The notes: a model not told the origin generated them from the sequence alone. 64,000 nt of DNA from Ruegeria haliotis (GCF_013377785.1 NZ_JABXWT010000001.1:921533-985532), one strand, 5' to 3'. Shown: positions 35,736-43,523, numbered from the stretch's first letter. Translations and numbers: made by a program.

Positions 35736-36021
35736 AACCAGTCACCGGATTCTTGTAAGGGGAAAGCAGTTCACGGACGCCAAAGGGCACCGGGGCGGTG
35801 GTCATGCCGAATGACGCGGCCTCACGCTGTTCATACCAATAGGCCGCAAGCTGCAAAGCCGCTTCGGTCAACGGTGCTTCACCAGTCACAAAGGGCGTCC
35901 CGGTGTAGTGGCCGATCCATGTTTCGGCAGCGTCCAGCTTGTGCGCCAGCAGGGCGTCATCAAGATCATGATCAAGGTTGAGCTGCGATTTCAGCAACGC
36001 AATGGGTGTCAGTGCGGCCAT
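35722..36021 (-). CDS. Phage head-tail connector (gp6-like)
   Basis: A 99-residue protein starting MAALTPIALLKSQLNLDHDL, followed by LDAAETWIGHYTGTPF and a C-terminal LLSPYKN. This is the gp6-like adaptor pattern that docks on the portal. An in-frame upstream extension was rejected as it crosses a basic, non-family stretch. It begins opposite a divergent Cys-rich gene. Confidence 0.82.
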   Translation of the reverse strand: MAALTPIALLKSQLNLDHDLDDALLAHKLDAAETWIGHYTGTPFVTGEAPLTEAALQLAAYWYEQREAASFGMTTAPVPFGVRELLSPYKNPVTGYVAE

Positions 36022-36080
36022 ATTTTTGCCCCTATTTGGGTTAAGAAAAAGGCAACGTATTTCGTTGAAAGGATTGCCAA

Positions 36081-36284
36081 ATGGGTGAATGGTCTGATGC
36101 GATGGCAGATGGTGTGATTTGCGAAGGTTGCGCCTGCCCGGGTAACACCGCGACATGCGGCTGCTTTGAGTCTCAGGAGATTATTCGGAGACGCCAGTTC
36201 AGTAGTGTCAAAGACGGTGGAGTTACGGCGGACACTATTATGAACGCCATCCGGAACCCTTATGGCAATCGGTCCAAAGACTAG
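36081..36284 (+). CDS. Small Cys-rich protein on the opposite strand
   Basis: A 67-residue protein with AAAGGA seven bases before ATG. It starts MGEWSDAMADGVICEGCACP and continues TATCGCFES, so five cysteines could bind zinc, similar to small zinc-finger proteins of many phages. It is the second plus-strand gene inside the minus-strand morphogenesis block. Unknown function. Confidence 0.55.
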   Translation: MGEWSDAMADGVICEGCACPGNTATCGCFESQEIIRRRQFSSVKDGGVTADTIMNAIRNPYGNRSKD

Positions 36285-36292
36285 AGAAGCCA

Positions 36293-36793
36293 TCAGCTCG
36301 CCTCTCTCTCTGAAAAAGTTATTTTCACTCTGTCTTGTGCGGACGTCCCCACGCCGGTCCCCTCAGAGGCCCCAAAGTTCGAGACCACCCCCGGTCTGTT
36401 GCGGCTGTTCTTCGACACAGGCTCATTCAAGGTTCTTGCAACAGACCAGCCTTGGTTAAGTCGGTATCGCAGGGTAGCTTTCTGAATTCCTGTGATTGTT
36501 GCCCATTCATTGAGGCTGCGTTCTTCGCCACGGAATGTGAGACGGACAGTCGATCCAAGCTTCTTCTTAGATTTGACTTCAGTTAGCTTGCGGATAGCTG
36601 CGATGATCAGTCGATCTCTCAGCTTTTCACCGGGTTCAACAGCGATGGGTTCGCCGATGGCACAACCAACAGGCCAGCCATCGTTAAGCCGCTTGATGAT
36701 CGTTGCAAGGGGGATGCCATAGTCCAGCGCCCACTCTGTGATGGATTGCGTGGTGCTCTGATAAGTTAGCATGGATTCAGGGTTGTAGCTCAT
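36293..36793 (-). CDS. Protein with two HTH-like repeats
   Basis: A 166-residue protein whose start overlaps the HNH stop (ATGA). Residues 17-50 and 93-125 are two copies of one unit: SITEWALDYGIPLATIIKRL, then NDGW and a GEP ending; and SLNEWATITGIQKATLRYRL, then NQGW and NEP. Each looks like a helix-turn-helix module (W-A, G-I, R/K-L-N-x-GW). Related units occur in homing-endonuclease-associated DNA-binding modules of phage HNH proteins. Coupled to the HNH gene, it may give sequence specificity to it. Confidence 0.65.
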   Translation of the reverse strand: MSYNPESMLTYQSTTQSITEWALDYGIPLATIIKRLNDGWPVGCAIGEPIAVEPGEKLRDRLIIAAIRKLTEVKSKKKLGSTVRLTFRGEERSLNEWATITGIQKATLRYRLNQGWSVARTLNEPVSKNSRNRPGVVSNFGASEGTGVGTSAQDRVKITFSEREAS

Positions 36794-37134
36794 GCGTGGC
36801 GCTCCTGCCGTTGCTTGTGGCGGCTGTGACAAGACGTGCAAAGCGGCTGCCAATTTGAGCGATCCCAGAACAGGCGCATGTCGCCACGATGAGCGATGAT
36901 GTGATCTACAAGCGTGGCCTTGGCTCCACAGCCGGGCCATACACAGCGATCATTGATCTTTAGGAAAGCGTCACGTGCCTTGCGCCATTTGCTGCCGTAG
37001 CCTCGTGCAGATGCAGACGGGCGGCCCGCATCATGGCGCTTGTTCCGGGCACGGGTGCGCGCAACCTGACAGGCGCAGCGTTCGCCATGCGGAACGATAT
37101 TGCCACAAGTGCAGATATGGGGTGGGCGGGGCAT
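36790..37134 (-). CDS. HNH endonuclease (packaging-associated type)
   Basis: A 114-residue protein with two zinc-binding Cys pairs at the N-terminus (CTCGNIVPHGERCAC), a basic linker and the HNH core: RCVWPGCGAKATLVDHIIAH, then NWQPLCTSCHSRHK. In HK97-like phages such HNH proteins lie beside terminase and help specific genome cutting. Here it sits between the tail chaperone/spike block and the connectors. Confidence 0.85.
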   Translation of the reverse strand: MPRPPHICTCGNIVPHGERCACQVARTRARNKRHDAGRPSASARGYGSKWRKARDAFLKINDRCVWPGCGAKATLVDHIIAHRGDMRLFWDRSNWQPLCTSCHSRHKQRQERHA

Positions 37135-37138
37135 TAGA

Positions 37139-37441
37139 TCACCAGAGCAATGTGATTGCTTGGTTGCTGGGTGTTAGGCTGGGGTCGCCAAAGGTGCCTG
37201 TTGCGAAAATCCGCGTCGGGCGAATGCGGTGGATAACACCGGGTTTCAAGAATACCCGGACCGTGGCACCGCCCTTGAGCCTCATTTGGACAGGCAGGGG
37301 CTCACTCAGAGCTGCATTGATCACGATTGCGCCGGGGATGACGGGCAGATCGGTGTCGTCATTAGCCGTAACATCAACAGCGTTTTCATAGGGTCCGTCT
37401 GGTGACTTCCCAAACCCGGCGTATGGATCGGTAATAGGCAT
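37139..37441 (-). CDS. Spike base protein (RCAP_Rcc01079-like)
   Basis: A 100-residue small beta-rich protein: AVDVTANDDTDLPVIPGAIV, VQMRLKGGATVRVFLKPGV and RPTRIFATGTFGDP. It resembles the spike-base family described next to the Rhodobacter gene transfer agent, where it supports head spikes. It is translated from an ATG overlapping the preceding stop. Confidence 0.65.
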   Translation of the reverse strand: MPITDPYAGFGKSPDGPYENAVDVTANDDTDLPVIPGAIVINAALSEPLPVQMRLKGGATVRVFLKPGVIHRIRPTRIFATGTFGDPSLTPSNQAITLLW

Positions 37442-38067
37442 CAGATCATCTGTCCTTCTCTAAATGTGCTGAGTGCGCGCAGGCTATCCAGCCCGGCACG
37501 GTCGAATTCAGGATCAAGGTTGTTCTGAATGTTCTCTTGGCGTTGTTCTTCGGTGGGGCCGTCATGGTCTTCCTCGGGTGTGCCGTGGATAGCCATGAGC
37601 ATCTTCATGTGTATCTCGAACGCGTCCGCGATCTCTTGCGGGGTGGCGTTCCAAGCGGTTTCTGGTGACCAATGCAGACAGCCGGTGGCCCAGCAATACA
37701 GGTCTTTGAACAAGTCAGCCCATGGCCGTGGATCAGCGTTGTTAAGGGGCTGCCTGTCGGTCTCAGCCGTTTGCAGGGTCAGAGTTTTGTAGAACTCAAA
37801 CAATGCGGTGTAAGCTGCGTTGAAGAACCCGGACAGGGGTTGCGTTGCGACATACCCAAACAGAGCGTCGGTGGCCGCTTTCCCAGCCCCAGCGGTGATA
37901 ACGTGCCAGACAGTGAACGTGTCGAATTCTTCCAGTTTGCGCAGCAGCTCGGGAAAGCCACCGTGCAGCCGTTCAAGGTGCATGGCAGCCCGCAAAGACG
38001 GGCGCAGAAACACGGTGTGACCACCGTGTTCCAATGCGATTTCGCAATATGCGAGCTGCCGTTTCAT
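37441..38067 (-). CDS. Phage tail assembly chaperone-like protein, two-part
   Basis: A 208-residue protein. The N-terminal half (YCEIALEHGGHTVFLRPSLR, MHLERLHGGFPELLRKLEEF) looks like the GTA-gp10 chaperone. The C-terminal part (LYCWATGCLHWSPETAWNAT, PQEIADAFEIHMKM) looks like the small gp10.1-type domain that is often a separate or frameshifted product. Both parts would bind the tape measure during tail assembly. Start at 38067 since the upstream extension overlaps the capsid frame. Confidence 0.6.
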   Translation of the reverse strand: MKRQLAYCEIALEHGGHTVFLRPSLRAAMHLERLHGGFPELLRKLEEFDTFTVWHVITAGAGKAATDALFGYVATQPLSGFFNAAYTALFEFYKTLTLQTAETDRQPLNNADPRPWADLFKDLYCWATGCLHWSPETAWNATPQEIADAFEIHMKMLMAIHGTPEEDHDGPTEEQRQENIQNNLDPEFDRAGLDSLRALSTFREGQMI

Positions 38068-38074
38068 GGCTGGG

Positions 38075-39598
38075 TTAGGCTGCCAAAGACAGTTTGGACA
38101 GGGCTTCACCCATGACGACGCGACCGCCAACGCGGCGGCGAGCGATCAGCTTCACGATATCATTCACCGCGCCGGTGATCTCATCTTTGATGAGTTCGAA
38201 AGCGATGCGATCCCCAATGGTGTAACCGGTATAGAAGTCGCCAAACACGATGGGTGTGTTCCCTGCGCTGGGGTCGGGCATGTCAACGGCTTCGAGAACC
38301 GGGCGGCCCATGATCTGCGGAGGTTGGCGGCCAGCGATACCTTCCTGCCAAATATACTGACCATTGCCGTCTTTGAGCTTGCGCACCAGCGCCATGGTCT
38401 TGCGGTTCATCATCCACGCACCATTCAGCGCATACGCAGTCTTCAGTGAGTAAAAATGATCAATCAACGTGTCACCGTCGATTGCACCAACTTCGTTGTT
38501 GGCGACTTCGTTTGAGGTCAGCACACCTTCCGGCTGCGTAGTGCCATTGCCGTTAATGAACCACGAGGACTCTTTCTGACCGAACCGACGTGCGATGTGG
38601 TTGCCAAGGTATGCGGACAGGTCAACATGCGCATCTTCCAGAAGAGTTCTTGTCACCGGAACCACAACACCAAGGGTGAAGTTCTTCAGGTCGATTTCCT
38701 CAAAAGACGGTTCGCTTTCCGGCTTTGCATCAGTCTCACCGACTTCGGCAGGATTGACCTCGTTCACAAGGCGGGGGATTTGGAGGCTTGAACCGCTCAT
38801 CTGGATTTTCTGAGCTTCGCCACGCATTGGCGAGAATTCGGCTACTTTTTCCAGAATGATTTTGCTGACAGGATCAGGTGCCAGAATGCCGCCGGTGCCA
38901 GAGCCATAGGCCAGTGACTTCACTTCAGCGGCGAAAGACTTCATCTCGTCTTCGCCCATGACGGGGTTTGCCGGGCCGGTGATCTGGGGCCGGTTGCCTT
39001 TGGCTTCCAGTTTGTCCAGGCGCGCAATAACCTTGTCGAATGCCTTGGTGTCGATCTGGGGCACCTGCGGCGTATCGTTGGCCGGAGTAACGGCCTTCTG
39101 CTCGGTCTCGATTTCTTCGTTTTCCAATTTGGGGGTCTCCATAGATTGGGTCAGGGGGTCATCCGATTTGATGGACGTGATCTGTGCGCCCGGATGACAC
39201 GGGACGGCGACAACAGAGATTTCATGCAAGTGGGCGGCTGTGATGGTGCGGCCTTTGGCGTGGCGCTTGTGCTGCTTGGTCACAAAACCAATGGACAGGC
39301 CGGAGATTGCTTTGCTGCGGATCATGGCGCGCACTTCACGGGCGCGCTCGACGTCATCGACCAGCATGCGGCCTTTAACGGTCAGGCCTTCGTTGGTTTC
39401 GGCGATCTGATCCCAGACGCCAATGACCTGAGCTTGATCGTGGGCAAATAGCATCGGCAGGTTTTCAGGGGATGTGATTGCTCCCTTTTCAATCACATCC
39501 CCAACCCGGTCAGCAGAGCCAAACGGCCACGCAATGCCGGTGATCTCGCCTGCGTCTGTGACTTCGAATGCGGCTTTGATCTCAATACGATCGGTCAT
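38075..39598 (-). CDS. Prohead protease-major capsid fusion, HK97 type
   Basis: A 507-residue polyprotein. Residues 1-145 are a HK97-type prohead protease with His53 (PMLFAHDQAQ) and Ser102 (ISGLSIGFVT). Residues about 150-205 are acidic/helical and act as a scaffold (delta) linker with AFDKVIARLDKLEAKGN. From about 210 on is the capsid: SLAYGSGTGGILAPDPVSK, then FTLGVVVPVTRTLLEDAHVD, GNGTTQPEGVL and GDFYTGYTIGDRIAFEL. Protease and capsid in one frame occur in some phages. All parts appear intact. The start overlaps the TAC gene by four bases. Confidence 0.92.
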   Translation of the reverse strand: MTDRIEIKAAFEVTDAGEITGIAWPFGSADRVGDVIEKGAITSPENLPMLFAHDQAQVIGVWDQIAETNEGLTVKGRMLVDDVERAREVRAMIRSKAISGLSIGFVTKQHKRHAKGRTITAAHLHEISVVAVPCHPGAQITSIKSDDPLTQSMETPKLENEEIETEQKAVTPANDTPQVPQIDTKAFDKVIARLDKLEAKGNRPQITGPANPVMGEDEMKSFAAEVKSLAYGSGTGGILAPDPVSKIILEKVAEFSPMRGEAQKIQMSGSSLQIPRLVNEVNPAEVGETDAKPESEPSFEEIDLKNFTLGVVVPVTRTLLEDAHVDLSAYLGNHIARRFGQKESSWFINGNGTTQPEGVLTSNEVANNEVGAIDGDTLIDHFYSLKTAYALNGAWMMNRKTMALVRKLKDGNGQYIWQEGIAGRQPPQIMGRPVLEAVDMPDPSAGNTPIVFGDFYTGYTIGDRIAFELIKDEITGAVNDIVKLIARRRVGGRVVMGEALSKLSLAA

Positions 39599-39960
39599 TC
39601 GGCGGCCTCATCCAGAGCTGCTGATTGGTCGCAAGTTTGGGCTGCATCGGTGGTGTCAGGTCGGCCACCCCAACGGGCATCCAGAATGTCCAGCGCCAGC
39701 GGATATAGATCATCAATCGGGGTATTCCGGGCGTAGGTGTCTGCGAGTTGTGCAGCGCGTTCAGGTTTGGTGCCGCCACCGATCAGGCCAAGCCGGATGA
39801 TCTCGATCAAATCGGCCAGTTTAAACTGCATGTTCACGGCGCGCAGGTAGAAAGCGCCAATGCCAAGATCAGCAAGGCGCTCAAGCTCAGTGATCATGTC
39901 ATCGGTCAAGGCGAAGGTGTATTCACCATCGCCAAAAAAGGCGGTGTGGGTCAGGTTCAT
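39595..39960 (-). CDS. GTA-gp10-type tail assembly chaperone
   Basis: A 121-residue protein with the GTA-gp10/TAC_11 pattern: FFGDGEYTFALTDDMITELE, then GIGAFYLRAVNMQFKLADL, then IEIIRLGLIGGGTKPERA and LALDILDARWGGRPD. It normally lies between tail tube and tape measure. Here it is placed between portal and protease-capsid, with ATGA overlaps on both sides. It would chaperone the tape measure. Confidence 0.85.
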   Translation of the reverse strand: MNLTHTAFFGDGEYTFALTDDMITELERLADLGIGAFYLRAVNMQFKLADLIEIIRLGLIGGGTKPERAAQLADTYARNTPIDDLYPLALDILDARWGGRPDTTDAAQTCDQSAALDEAAE

Positions 39961-41135
39961 TCAGCCTGTTCCTTCTGGGTGGTGGTGTAGGGGTTGCTCA
40001 GTTCGTTGCCGTTCGGATGAGGCGGCAAGTTCTCTTTGGCGCGCACCTCGTTCGCGGTCATGACGCCCATGCTGCGATACTGCCCATATGCCGTTGCTCG
40101 GGCAGCGGTGTCGGTGGTCAGCAGGTCGTCGGTGATGGCTTCGAAGTAGAAGTCATCCTGTTCTTCAGGCGTCAGCAGACATTGCGCGTATGCGTCCGTC
40201 CAGTCCTTCAGCCACGGCTTGAGAGTGACGGTGTGAAACTGCCGGAACATTTCTTCGGTGTTTGACCAAGTGCCGCGCGACAACTCAAAGAGCATAGTTG
40301 GTGGCACCCGGAAAACACGGGCGATTTCGTTGATCTGTTCAAGGCGATTTTCGGCGAACTGCGCGTCAGCCAGCGTCATGGAAATCGACTGATACTGCAT
40401 CCCGTCCTCAAGGATTGCTGGCGCTCCGTTTTGTTCACCTGAGAATTGGGCTACCCACTCCTTGATGAAGTTCAACATCCCGGTGGCGTCCATTTTTTTG
40501 TCGGTCGTAACGACACCGGAAGGGCGCGCGCCGTTTTTGAGCGACGTCGCCATATGCTTCTCAAAACTAATAGCCAGCGCGATAGCTTCTCGGCCCAAAG
40601 TGATCGGTGCCACCCCGCCGACGGCTTCAATGCGCAGCACGTCACGGTAGGAAAGCCGCACCTGTCCGGCATCAGTGTGAACTCGAAAGAAGGGTTCACC
40701 GTCCGGTTCCTGATCCCGCTGGACTTTACCCGGTTCCAGCCTGTGCAGCTCATAGGGCGTGTCATCGGAAAGGCGGACCACCTGTGCGTGACCGGCGCCG
40801 TGCAACAGTGCATCAATGGTTAGTTGTTCGCGTAGCTTCGCGGCGCTTGTCCAAGGGTTTGCGCGCCCATGCACCAGTCGGTAGGCCGGATGGTCGGTCA
40901 GGGTGTCTTTGGACGCGCGGTCATAGAGTTTGACCGGCAGTGCGCCGATGGTCTCAGAGATGAGCGACACAGCGCAGTTCACAGCCGGAACACGCATGGC
41001 ATTGCTGGGACCGACTGACAGGCCGGATGCTGTAGGCGTCACCCCAAACAAGGGGAACACGTCAGGGTCGGTCAGTGTCAGCGCCTTTTCGTCAACGCCG
41101 AATCCGAGTGCTTTTTTGATCTTGGTAAGGGCCAT
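39957..41135 (-). CDS. Phage portal protein, HK97 family
   Basis: A 392-residue portal: MRVPAVNCAVSLISETIGAL, PVKLYDR, TSAAKLREQLTIDALLHGAG, a stem with NRLEQINEIARVFRVPPTML and the wing FELSRGTWSNTEEMFRQFH. It forms the dodecameric vertex through which DNA passes. Start at 41135 (MALTKIKKALGF). It is the first gene of the continuous minus-strand morphogenesis operon. Confidence 0.93.
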   Translation of the reverse strand: MALTKIKKALGFGVDEKALTLTDPDVFPLFGVTPTASGLSVGPSNAMRVPAVNCAVSLISETIGALPVKLYDRASKDTLTDHPAYRLVHGRANPWTSAAKLREQLTIDALLHGAGHAQVVRLSDDTPYELHRLEPGKVQRDQEPDGEPFFRVHTDAGQVRLSYRDVLRIEAVGGVAPITLGREAIALAISFEKHMATSLKNGARPSGVVTTDKKMDATGMLNFIKEWVAQFSGEQNGAPAILEDGMQYQSISMTLADAQFAENRLEQINEIARVFRVPPTMLFELSRGTWSNTEEMFRQFHTVTLKPWLKDWTDAYAQCLLTPEEQDDFYFEAITDDLLTTDTAARATAYGQYRSMGVMTANEVRAKENLPPHPNGNELSNPYTTTQKEQAE

Positions 41136-41222
41136 GCGATCCACGTGAAAATAGAAGTGTGGCAAAAATAACACACTGCGAATCGCGGTTAAAGGAAAAA
41201 GTGATACTATAACAATCTTAAT

Positions 41223-41825
41223 TCATTCATTTTCCCAACCGAAGTCTTTCGGTGGACTGACAGAGATTTCCTCCATGCGTTCCTGCGCAAAGGCTGCGAT
41301 GTTCGACTTCATGTCTACATTTGGATAGATCACTTGAAAAAGGTGGGTGCTGACATTCTCGACAGACCCTTCACATTTTTTGACCTCATGCCGCAAAACG
41401 TTCATTCGGGACATCAGCTTTAGAATGGCATCGTCATTGAACATCTTATCGTTCTCCTCTCGAAAGAAACGATGGGCGAAGTAGTTCCGAGAATGCCTGA
41501 GTGCTTTCAAATCATCAGCAAGAAACTTCATGTCAGGACAGTCTCCCAGTAAGTTGACCAGCCGTCCAAAAGTCGCGTCGAAGGCCTCGCTCTCAAACTT
41601 AGAGTGCAACGCTAGCCAGTCGTTTTTCGACCCGACCTCGCCGTTAATCAAAGCGATGTGAAGTTGCCAAAAAAGATAACAGTTTTGAAGACCACCTTCT
41701 AAATTTGCGAAGCCTGAAAACAGCAGTCCAAAATGAGCTAAGACCTCCTTGCCTAGAATAAAATCGCCCCCCTCTAACTCGGGGAAATCTTTCAAAAGCT
41801 GCTGTATGTCCTCATCAGCGTGCAT
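41223..41825 (-). CDS. HEPN-like protein with an R-x4-H motif
   Basis: A 200-residue all-helical protein with RNYFAH at residues 113-118, which fits the R-x4-6-H active site of HEPN ribonucleases, inside LKALRHSRNYFAHRFFREEN. It lies between the portal and integrase genes, 12 bases from the integrase stop, and has no phage-structural features. HEPN proteins often act as toxins or abortive-infection RNases. No antitoxin is adjacent. The motif is visible; the role is inferred. Confidence 0.6.
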   Translation of the reverse strand: MHADEDIQQLLKDFPELEGGDFILGKEVLAHFGLLFSGFANLEGGLQNCYLFWQLHIALINGEVGSKNDWLALHSKFESEAFDATFGRLVNLLGDCPDMKFLADDLKALRHSRNYFAHRFFREENDKMFNDDAILKLMSRMNVLRHEVKKCEGSVENVSTHLFQVIYPNVDMKSNIAAFAQERMEEISVSPPKDFGWENE

Positions 41826-41837
41826 TGTTCCTCTCCC

Positions 41838-43403
41838 CTAGCTAAAATCGTAATTTGGCAAACGGCCAATAGCGTCGATCTTAGCTTTCAAGCTGACATC
41901 GCCGTAATTGTCCGATGCGTCATTACCGGAATGGCCCTGTATGGCGTCGTAGACACGTTTGAGAATACCCAGCTCAATGCACTGGCTCTTGAAGCGGTGT
42001 CGCCATGCATGGGTAGGGCGCACGTCATCTGGCACAAGCTCCACTTCGCGCAACCAACTGGCCAGTCGGTTTGATATCTGGGTTGCTGCGGAGATGTATT
42101 TCTTGGGATCAGCGCCGTGGTGGAACAGGGGGCCAGGGCCTGCATTTTGGACGAATTCAATAAACCCTTCATCGATGATCTGGGAATGCAGTGGCACGTC
42201 ACGATACTCACCTGTTTTGATGGTTCCGGCATCTGGTGTTAGCCGGATGACCCATGTGTTTCCCTCATTGCGCACATCCTCTTTCCGGAGTTGGGTGATT
42301 TCTGTGACTCGTGTGCCAGTGAAGGCACCAATGAGCGGCACCCAGCGCTTGGCTGCAATCATGTGTTCGGTTTCTCGGATGCGGCCATTGTCGTCAGTGA
42401 CTGGGTTGTATGTGCGGGATGCCTTTAGGATTTTGGTAGCCTCTGGGTCGGTGAACCCCTTCTCTCGGGATTGAATTTTCTTCGGCTTGGGCTGTTTTAC
42501 CTGAGCGGCCACGTTTTCGGTAAGCCTGTCATTCTCCACGGCCCAATTCAGGACGGAACGCACAGTTGAGAGATACTTGTCGCTTACGGTGCGCGGTGAC
42601 AGGGATTTCAGAAGGTGGTCACGCCATGCGATGATGTCTTTCTTTGTCAGCCGGGCGGCATCATTGTGCCTGACGAACTTGCGGAGTGTTTCGATTGCTA
42701 GGCTGAGTTGTTTGCCGCCGTCGCGCATGGACCCTGTTTGTTGACGCATTTGCACATAGTCGGTCCAGAGCTGTTTGAGACTGACAGGCTCAGGTGCTTT
42801 TTCAAGTGGCTTTGCGTTTACAATGATTGGTGCAGTAGGTGTGCCAGTGAAGTCCCCTTCATCGCGCTCAGCAGAACGCGCAAGGGCTTCCAGCTCTGCG
42901 TGACACAAGGCACGGGCTATCTCACGCCATTCGGTGCTGCCGACTGCCGCATCCAGATTGCCAGCAGCCCGGAAACGTTCGACCTGTGCGCCGACCAGCT
43001 CACCTAGCTCAGCGTCGTTTGCGTTCCCGGCGATGGCAGCTCGCAGACGCTCGACTAGCAGATCGTCGATGCCGACACCGGACCAACGCGGATCGTTGCG
43101 CAGTTCGTCATCAAAAGCCAAGCGCTGGTGATAATGGCTGTGTGCGATCTGAGCCGGTGCCAAGGGAAAGCGGGCAGGGGCGTTAGTTGGCTGATTGGGG
43201 TAGGCTTGTTGCTCAGCCACCGCGATCTGGTGCTGAAGCTGTGCAACCGCACCCGGAAGCAGCTTGAGCGCTTGGCGGTAGTCGCCACCCAACGGGGTGC
43301 GCAGCTCAGTCTTGCCGACAAATCCGCGTAAATCTTTTGGCACCACAAGCCGGGCGTGATAACGCCCTTTGCGGTTGACCAAGTGCATAACCTTGCCTGC
43401 CAT
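41838..43403 (-). CDS. int: Tyrosine recombinase (phage integrase)
   Basis: A 521-residue site-specific recombinase. It has an N-terminal DUF6538-like arm domain (HLVNRKGRYHARLVVPKDLR), a SAM-like core-binding domain (VSLKQLWTDYVQMRQ, SPRTVSDKYLSTVRSVLNWA) and a catalytic domain with Arg365 (TGTRVTEI), His465 and Arg468 (THAWRHRF), His491 (GHSGN) and Tyr500. It lies 86 bases from attR. Start at the ATG at 43403; a TTG 60 bases upstream is less likely. It should recombine tRNA-Val sites. Confidence 0.93.
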   Translation of the reverse strand: MAGKVMHLVNRKGRYHARLVVPKDLRGFVGKTELRTPLGGDYRQALKLLPGAVAQLQHQIAVAEQQAYPNQPTNAPARFPLAPAQIAHSHYHQRLAFDDELRNDPRWSGVGIDDLLVERLRAAIAGNANDAELGELVGAQVERFRAAGNLDAAVGSTEWREIARALCHAELEALARSAERDEGDFTGTPTAPIIVNAKPLEKAPEPVSLKQLWTDYVQMRQQTGSMRDGGKQLSLAIETLRKFVRHNDAARLTKKDIIAWRDHLLKSLSPRTVSDKYLSTVRSVLNWAVENDRLTENVAAQVKQPKPKKIQSREKGFTDPEATKILKASRTYNPVTDDNGRIRETEHMIAAKRWVPLIGAFTGTRVTEITQLRKEDVRNEGNTWVIRLTPDAGTIKTGEYRDVPLHSQIIDEGFIEFVQNAGPGPLFHHGADPKKYISAATQISNRLASWLREVELVPDDVRPTHAWRHRFKSQCIELGILKRVYDAIQGHSGNDASDNYGDVSLKAKIDAIGRLPNYDFS

Positions 43404-43414
43404 TGAAACACCTT

Positions 43415-43434
43415 TTGTAACCAAAGTTGTAACC
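43415..43434 (+). repeat. Two TTGTAACC motifs next to attR, possible integrase arm sites
   Basis: TTGTAACC at 43415-43422 and 43427-43434, spaced by 12 bases, upstream of the integrase start. A third copy lies near attL. They may also take part in regulating the integrase promoter. Confidence 0.35.
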
Positions 43435-43488
43435 TTCAAACGGACAAACGTCCTTGTTTGCAAGGGTTTTCTTTTGTTTCAAAAGGTT

Positions 43489-43523
43489 AGAATGGTGGGT
43501 GATAAGAGATTTGAACTCCTGAC
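43489..43523. repeat. Right attachment repeat (attR core) within tRNA-Val
   Basis: Identical over 35 bases to attL. It covers the tRNA-Val T-arm, acceptor 3' strand and CCA plus four further bases, so integration restores an intact tRNA gene. Confidence 0.9.

Larger units (their letters stand above)
25889..43523. mobile_element. 17.6-kb integrated phage-like element in tRNA-Val
   Basis: The element is bounded by perfect 35-base direct repeats exactly 17,600 bases apart. The right copy is part of an intact tRNA-Val gene next to the integrase. It encodes integrase, head and packaging genes, head-tail connectors, tail chaperones, a tape measure and several defence-like genes, mostly on the minus strand with overlapping stop/start codons. 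No repressor, replication, lysis, major tail tube, baseplate or fibre gene was recognised. The left 3 kb is visibly more AT-rich. It could be a satellite, a domesticated particle or a deletion derivative of a siphophage. Confidence 0.9.

Noticed and set aside
25889..43523. The element as a chromosomal gene transfer agent cluster
   Set aside because: GTA-like genes are present, but it has an integrase and att repeats and lacks the tail tube and baseplate genes of the standard GTA cluster.
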